Source: Casp-Chloro-G3 sp002816715 (GTDB taxonomy: Bacteria; Chloroflexota; Dehalococcoidia; Lucifugimonadales; UBA3495). Taken from it: a stretch of 10,094 bases of DNA. Below the pieces are notes generated by a model that had not been told where the DNA came from, ran no database searches, and saw only the letters and a list, made by a program, of their open reading frames with translations. The translations under genes and the position numbers were made by a program. Shown here in pieces: positions 7,701 to 10,094 of the stretch. Each line of letters starts with the position of its first letter. Within the stretch, counting starts at the first letter, position 1. The stretch lies in contig JAQBUV010000079.1 in the NCBI GenBank assembly GCA_027623815.1, forward strand, positions 1-10,094. Reading direction: 5' to 3'.

Positions 7701-8323
7701 CCATGCGCGACATGGAGATTCGCGGCGCGGGCAACCTGCTGGGAGCGGCCCAGAGCGGTCAAATCCACTCAGTGGGCCTGACCTTGTACAGTCAACTGCT
7801 TCAGGAGGCGGTCAACCAGTTGATGCACGAGCAGGGCAGCGAAGGGCCAGCGTCCGGCCCGGTCAGCGCTGACCTGCCCCGCATCGACGTGCCGCTGCCC
7901 TCCAGCATACCGGACAGCTACGTGTCTCACCTGCCCACCCGACTGTCCCTTTACCAGCGCTTCGCCCAGATGACGGACCGCAATGAGGTCAAGGAGATTG
8001 AAGAGGAATTGCGCGACCGCTTCGGGCCGCTGCCGGAGGTGGTGGCAAACCTGCTGTCGCTGGTGGACTTGCGGGCTTTGGCCGCCGGACTAGACATCGA
8101 TTCGATAGTCCAATCCGCCGAGGGGATCACCGTTGGGTTCCGCAACTCGGTGGGCAGCGCCCGGACGCCGTTGCAACGAGCGCTGGGGCCGTCGGTCACC
8201 GTGGGCAACACCCAGATGACCATCTCCAAGCGAGAATTGGGCGACCAGTGGCAATCCCGTCTCACGCGAATCCTGGAACGCTTGCAGGTGTTCCGCGACC
8301 GTTTGGCGAGGGTGGGGGTGTAG
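4736..8323 (+). CDS. mfd: Transcription-repair coupling factor Mfd
   Basis: Mfd is a DNA translocase that pushes stalled RNA polymerase off damaged DNA and recruits UvrA for nucleotide excision repair. The 1195-aa product is full length for the family (about 1150). In order: a UvrB-like N-terminal module (about 1-340, with SPGCFSQRGGIIDVFPP near 195-212), a variable region, the CarD-like RNA-polymerase-interacting domain (about 515-600, containing VPGSYVVHVDHGVARF), and then the RecG-like helicase domains. Walker A GDVGYGKTE is at 671-679 with K677, DEEQ at 772-775, TLTATPIPRT at 796-805 and QLRGRVGRG ending near 949. The C-terminal TRCF regulatory domain occupies about 1040-1195. No catalytic residue is missing. 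The ATG at 4736 has only a weak GAGG 16 bases upstream, but the N-terminal sequence suits the family. It is divergent from proB. Confidence 0.97.
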   Translation: MPLNGILSAVIRHPDFVRHFAQFDSSPDGLNESAGIAVRQGARPAYLAALWRHAHRPMLVLTPRPEDARRLHDQILTYVGDDELVYLLPEPEVLPFERLAVDARTSNQRLAALSALAGASTDKSGKEKPLVIASLSAAYRRILPPSLVSATGVSATGSGSDSRVSLKMGQRIPKLDELLTHWVNLGYRHEPLVESPGCFSQRGGIIDVFPPHYDLPVRIELWDDEIDTIRSFDPYTQRSIGEVESVFLIPAREQLPNLADRAAVDRQIAAMDLAGCTKEVKERIEEDLVDLFRDPDIETLHFYNGLLNSSNLLEYLPEDGLLVLDRWSQIEVEAQEQEEKYFRMRSSREERGELPRNFPAPYFSWDELAPLVNGWKGSRLHLQSWLTGDADSIFAPATPYFGQLGQFTADLRQSQQQGDAVVVVSQHSQGRITEILEQAEVGVAPSSGVENGEIPEPGHVYLVSGSVAEGWQISFNGSSAARSTLTLLSDAELFGTSKERRYRPSKLKHDTGKEVTLADLVPGSYVVHVDHGVARFAGTTRMGDDGEDREYLILEYADNDKLYVPTDQLDRVGAYVGSQEQQPNLTRLGTAEWSRIKDRVKGAAREIAQELLKLYAARQLAQGHQFTQDTVWQRELEDSFPYQETPDQAQAIDEVKLDMEQSKPMDRLICGDVGYGKTEVALRAAFKTVSEGMQVGLLVPTTVLAQQHYATFTERLSPFPLRVEVLSRFRTPKEQKSVVEGLHDGSVDIVIGTHRLLQKDVRFKNLGLVVVDEEQRFGVSHKERLKKLRGEVDVLTLTATPIPRTLHMALSGIRDMSVIHTPPEARLPVKTFVSEYSEDIIKEAILREMERGGQVFFLHNRVRTINQTAAELSELIPQARITVGHGQMPEADLEDVMVSFANQEADVLVCTTIIESGLDLPNVNTIIIDRADRFGLAQLYQLRGRVGRGEHRAYAYLLVPRGRRITSTAEQRIEAILEASELGSGFRIAMRDMEIRGAGNLLGAAQSGQIHSVGLTLYSQLLQEAVNQLMHEQGSEGPASGPVSADLPRIDVPLPSSIPDSYVSHLPTRLSLYQRFAQMTDRNEVKEIEEELRDRFGPLPEVVANLLSLVDLRALAAGLDIDSIVQSAEGITVGFRNSVGSARTPLQRALGPSVTVGNTQMTISKRELGDQWQSRLTRILERLQVFRDRLARVGV
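5176..5205 (+). repeat. Perfect 15-bp tandem duplication inside mfd
   Basis: GGTGTCGGCGACGGG occurs twice head to tail. It is in frame and encodes a repeated VSATG unit in a surface-loop-like, Ser/Gly-rich stretch of the N-terminal module. Likely a slippage product without functional effect. Confidence 0.8.
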
Positions 8324-8332
8324 GCGAGACTG

Positions 8333-8388
8333 CAGAGACTTTTCTCTGTGGCTGTTCGTCAGGCTCGCCAGCGAGGTTTTTGTCCTGA
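8333..8388 (+). terminator. Possible terminator region after mfd
   Basis: Starting 10 bases after the mfd stop, CAGAGA/TCTCTG (8333-8348) forms a 6-bp stem with a CTTT loop. Next, CTCG-CCAG-CGAG (8364-8375) is a short stem followed by TTTTT at 8377-8381, nested within an outer TCAGG/CCTGA pair (8359-8363 and 8384-8388). The stems are short, so the call is tentative. Confidence 0.4.
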
Positions 8389-8493
8389 AGATTGTTGTCT
8401 TTAGAGCAAGCTGCTATATTGTCCGCATAGCCAGATGTCCTCTCTCACATTGGGACAGCATGCCGCCAATCAGAACACGATTGCCCCGGTATA

Positions 8494-9813
8494 TTAGCCC
8501 TGCTGGCCCTGATAAACCAGCGTGTTGGGCTTGAAGGCCCCCCAGGAGAACCAGAAGTGATTGGCGTGCACAATGGGTGTTAGCCTGGTGCCGGATAGCG
8601 GGCCTTCGACTGCCTCCCCCAGCAAATTCCAGATGCTGCCGGTCTCGTGGTCAACGAATCGATCATCCTCAATCTTGAAAGTCAGCATCTGGTCGTCAAC
8701 CTGAGTGGCAAATATGCCGGTGGAGCCTACGTCTTTTGACTCGGCGATTAGCCGGCCGTCCAAAGCCGACTGGGTACCTGGCTTAAAGAACACCACCAGG
8801 TCTTGCTCGCCCACTTTGTAATTAACGACTCTCTCCTGCTCCAAAGTAGAAAACGGGAAGGCGGCGTCAACTTCGCCAATGGTAACCGCGGCTACCCGCT
8901 CTTTCGGCAGCAAACGGCCGTCGGTCTGGCCCCGGAAAAGGAACGGCGGTAGGTCTATCTGGTCATAGCCCGCGTATGGGTTCTGGCCGTAAGTCCTGTT
9001 GAATCCGGTGTCCTTGGAGAGTACCTGTCCACCGGGATGAAAGGTCTTGAAGTCCTCCCAAGAGACAATGGTCGAGGACAAGAACGTCAGTTTCTTGCCG
9101 TTCAACTCTCCGACGATGGCCTCGCCGGTGAATTGCTGCCACCAGGATTCGGTCTGACGGTCCCACATTACCAGATCGCTGTTACGCAGATTACCTGATG
9201 TGCCAAAGTCGTAGACCACACCGTCCAGCCTGCGGTCGAAGGTGATCGCCGAATTGCACAGCGGGCAGAAAGTGACGGTTATCGGTATTCCGCCTACTTC
9301 ATCGTTAACTATCTCGTGCCAGATCAGAATCTGGAGCGGATAAGCTCTGGCGTCTCCCTCTAGTTCGAACAATATCACCGGCTCCTTGGGCCCCAACCAA
9401 GCGTCAGCATCGGAGACTGAAACGAAACTAGGGTCATCCAACGGCGGTATCACATCTCGGGTGGGACCGCCGGAGAATATCTCGCTTAGCGGTACACTGC
9501 GTTGGCTGAAGTCGGTCTGCCAGCCTTGACTCTGGTATCTTTGGATCGCCAATTCGTCGACCCGCGCTGGGTCCGTGGTTGGCCGGGGAGCGCGGGTCGG
9601 CGTTTCAGAGGCTTCGGTTTCGTCTGTGGCAGAGCCAGCCGATTCGCTTTCTGCCGCTGTAGTTGGTGTATCCGTGCTGGACTCAGCGCCAACTGAGTCA
9701 GCGCTCGACGAAGGATTAACCGGTATGGAGCCAGCCGCCGGGCCACAGGCTAGCAGTAATAACAAAGCCAACATGGGCACCCCACGGAGCATCCGGAAAC
9801 GTAATTTAGACAA
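8494..9813 (-). CDS. DUF3179-domain lipoprotein of unknown function
   Basis: This encodes 439 aa from a TTG at 9813, chosen because GGAGG (9822-9826) lies 8 bases upstream. An open frame to 9945 would bury the signal peptide. Residues 1-23 form a lipoprotein signal: basic MSKLRFRMLRG, a leucine-rich core and a lipobox LLAC with C23 as the lipidated cysteine. A Ser/Thr/Glu-rich, probably disordered linker covers about 29-84. The DUF3179 domain follows: YPLQILIWHEIVND (H166, E167), FCPLCNSA with a CxxC pair (C183, C186), DFGTSGNLRNSDLVMWDRQTESWWQQ, and DTGFNRTYGQNPYAGYD. The conserved His and Cys suggest metal or redox chemistry, but no reaction is established for the family to my knowledge. 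It is predicted to be anchored outside the cytoplasmic membrane. It is convergent with mfd and probably a single-gene unit. Confidence 0.88.
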   Translation of the reverse strand: MSKLRFRMLRGVPMLALLLLLACGPAAGSIPVNPSSSADSVGAESSTDTPTTAAESESAGSATDETEASETPTRAPRPTTDPARVDELAIQRYQSQGWQTDFSQRSVPLSEIFSGGPTRDVIPPLDDPSFVSVSDADAWLGPKEPVILFELEGDARAYPLQILIWHEIVNDEVGGIPITVTFCPLCNSAITFDRRLDGVVYDFGTSGNLRNSDLVMWDRQTESWWQQFTGEAIVGELNGKKLTFLSSTIVSWEDFKTFHPGGQVLSKDTGFNRTYGQNPYAGYDQIDLPPFLFRGQTDGRLLPKERVAAVTIGEVDAAFPFSTLEQERVVNYKVGEQDLVVFFKPGTQSALDGRLIAESKDVGSTGIFATQVDDQMLTFKIEDDRFVDHETGSIWNLLGEAVEGPLSGTRLTPIVHANHFWFSWGAFKPNTLVYQGQQG

Positions 9814-9821
9814 AACCTCAA

Positions 9822-9826
9822 CCTCC
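9822..9826 (-). promoter_or_regulatory. Shine-Dalgarno of the DUF3179 gene
   Basis: GGAGG on the - strand lies 8 bases before TTG 9813, and that frame leads directly into a clean lipoprotein signal peptide. It fixes a TTG start. Confidence 0.75.
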
Positions 9827-10094
9827 TGCTTAACTTGGAAACAGCCAACTTGTCGCCAAGTATATAAAACTTTGATGTTAGTTTTGATTGCCAGGTGCAA
9901 AGTTAATCTACGCTTCCCGCCAGGGCACAGGAGCAGCAAATCCAATTATGGGGTTAATGTCGGTATTCACCCCGTCACGGCCCTCTTGTACAGATACGAG
10001 TGATGGGTTCAGAGGAGCGATTTTCTGCCGATACGCGGGGTCGAATTGCCATAATTAGAATTGCTGGCAGAGGAGAATTGCGGTTGTATCTTAA
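9827..10094. other. Upstream region of the DUF3179 gene with no gene recognised
   Basis: No coding sequence was recognised. An AT-rich TATATA at 9861-9866 could serve as a -10 for the DUF3179 gene on the - strand, but no matching -35 is clear. Near the right edge AGGAG (10071-10075) stands 8 bases before a TTG at 10084, which could open a + strand gene leaving the window. Too little is visible to call it. Confidence 0.4.
10043..10081 (+). repeat. Three direct copies of the heptamer GAATTGC
   Basis: GAATTGC occurs at 10043-10049, 10058-10064 and 10075-10081, with steps of 15 and 17 bases. Such spacing can reflect a regulator binding array, but the motif is short and the window ends here. Confidence 0.5.

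Noticed and set aside
9814..9945. 44-residue upstream extension of the DUF3179 protein
   Set aside because: It would place the signal peptide internally and ignores the GGAGG-8-TTG start.
9575..10003. + strand 142-codon frame over the DUF3179 5' end
   Set aside because: It mirrors the signal peptide and linker of the real gene and has no recognisable protein features.

Overview
The window reads as a bacterial chromosome, most likely from the Chloroflexota (Dehalococcoidia/Anaerolineae-like) or a similar deep-branching phylum. This is inferred from the style of the Mfd and ProB proteins, from a DUF3179 lipoprotein of a type frequent there, and from moderate GC with TTG/ATG starts. It is a taxonomic impression, not a measurement. 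No rRNA, tRNA, CRISPR array or transposase gene was seen.

The left third (1-about 3130, + strand) is the end of a ribosomally made peptide cluster that looks like a lasso-peptide system. It holds the C-terminal part of an asparagine-synthetase-type macrolactam synthetase (C, cut by the left edge), a 58-aa precursor peptide (A, 1531-1707) and an HPr-kinase-like P-loop protein (K, 1970-2971). The precursor has the YxxP...LG...T leader pattern of lasso precursors. Its Thr sits at -2 from a core that starts with Asn and has Asp at position 9, so a nine-residue Asn1-Asp9 ring is predicted. The core ends in Ser. HPr-kinase homologues in lasso clusters (paeninodin type) phosphorylate the C-terminal Ser of the precursor, so C, A and K fit one another. 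The leader-binding (B1), leader-peptidase (B2) and export genes are not in the window; if present they lie to the left.

The precursor gene sits between two arms of a long imperfect inverted repeat (1457-1503 and 1832-1881; 24 of 27 bases match in the outer block). The downstream arm looks like an inverted copy of the precursor's own 5' region. This is the least explained structure in the window.

The middle (3284-8323) holds two divergent housekeeping genes: proB (glutamate 5-kinase, - strand) and mfd (transcription-repair coupling factor, + strand). They are separated by a 270-base region with a good extended -10 promoter for proB, a plausible promoter for mfd and a 13-codon upstream ORF. 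K and proB converge across a 312-base gap with an 8-bp perfect hairpin.

The right part holds a - strand DUF3179 lipoprotein (8494-9813) convergent with mfd, then about 280 bases without a gene. That stretch ends in three copies of a heptamer at the window edge.
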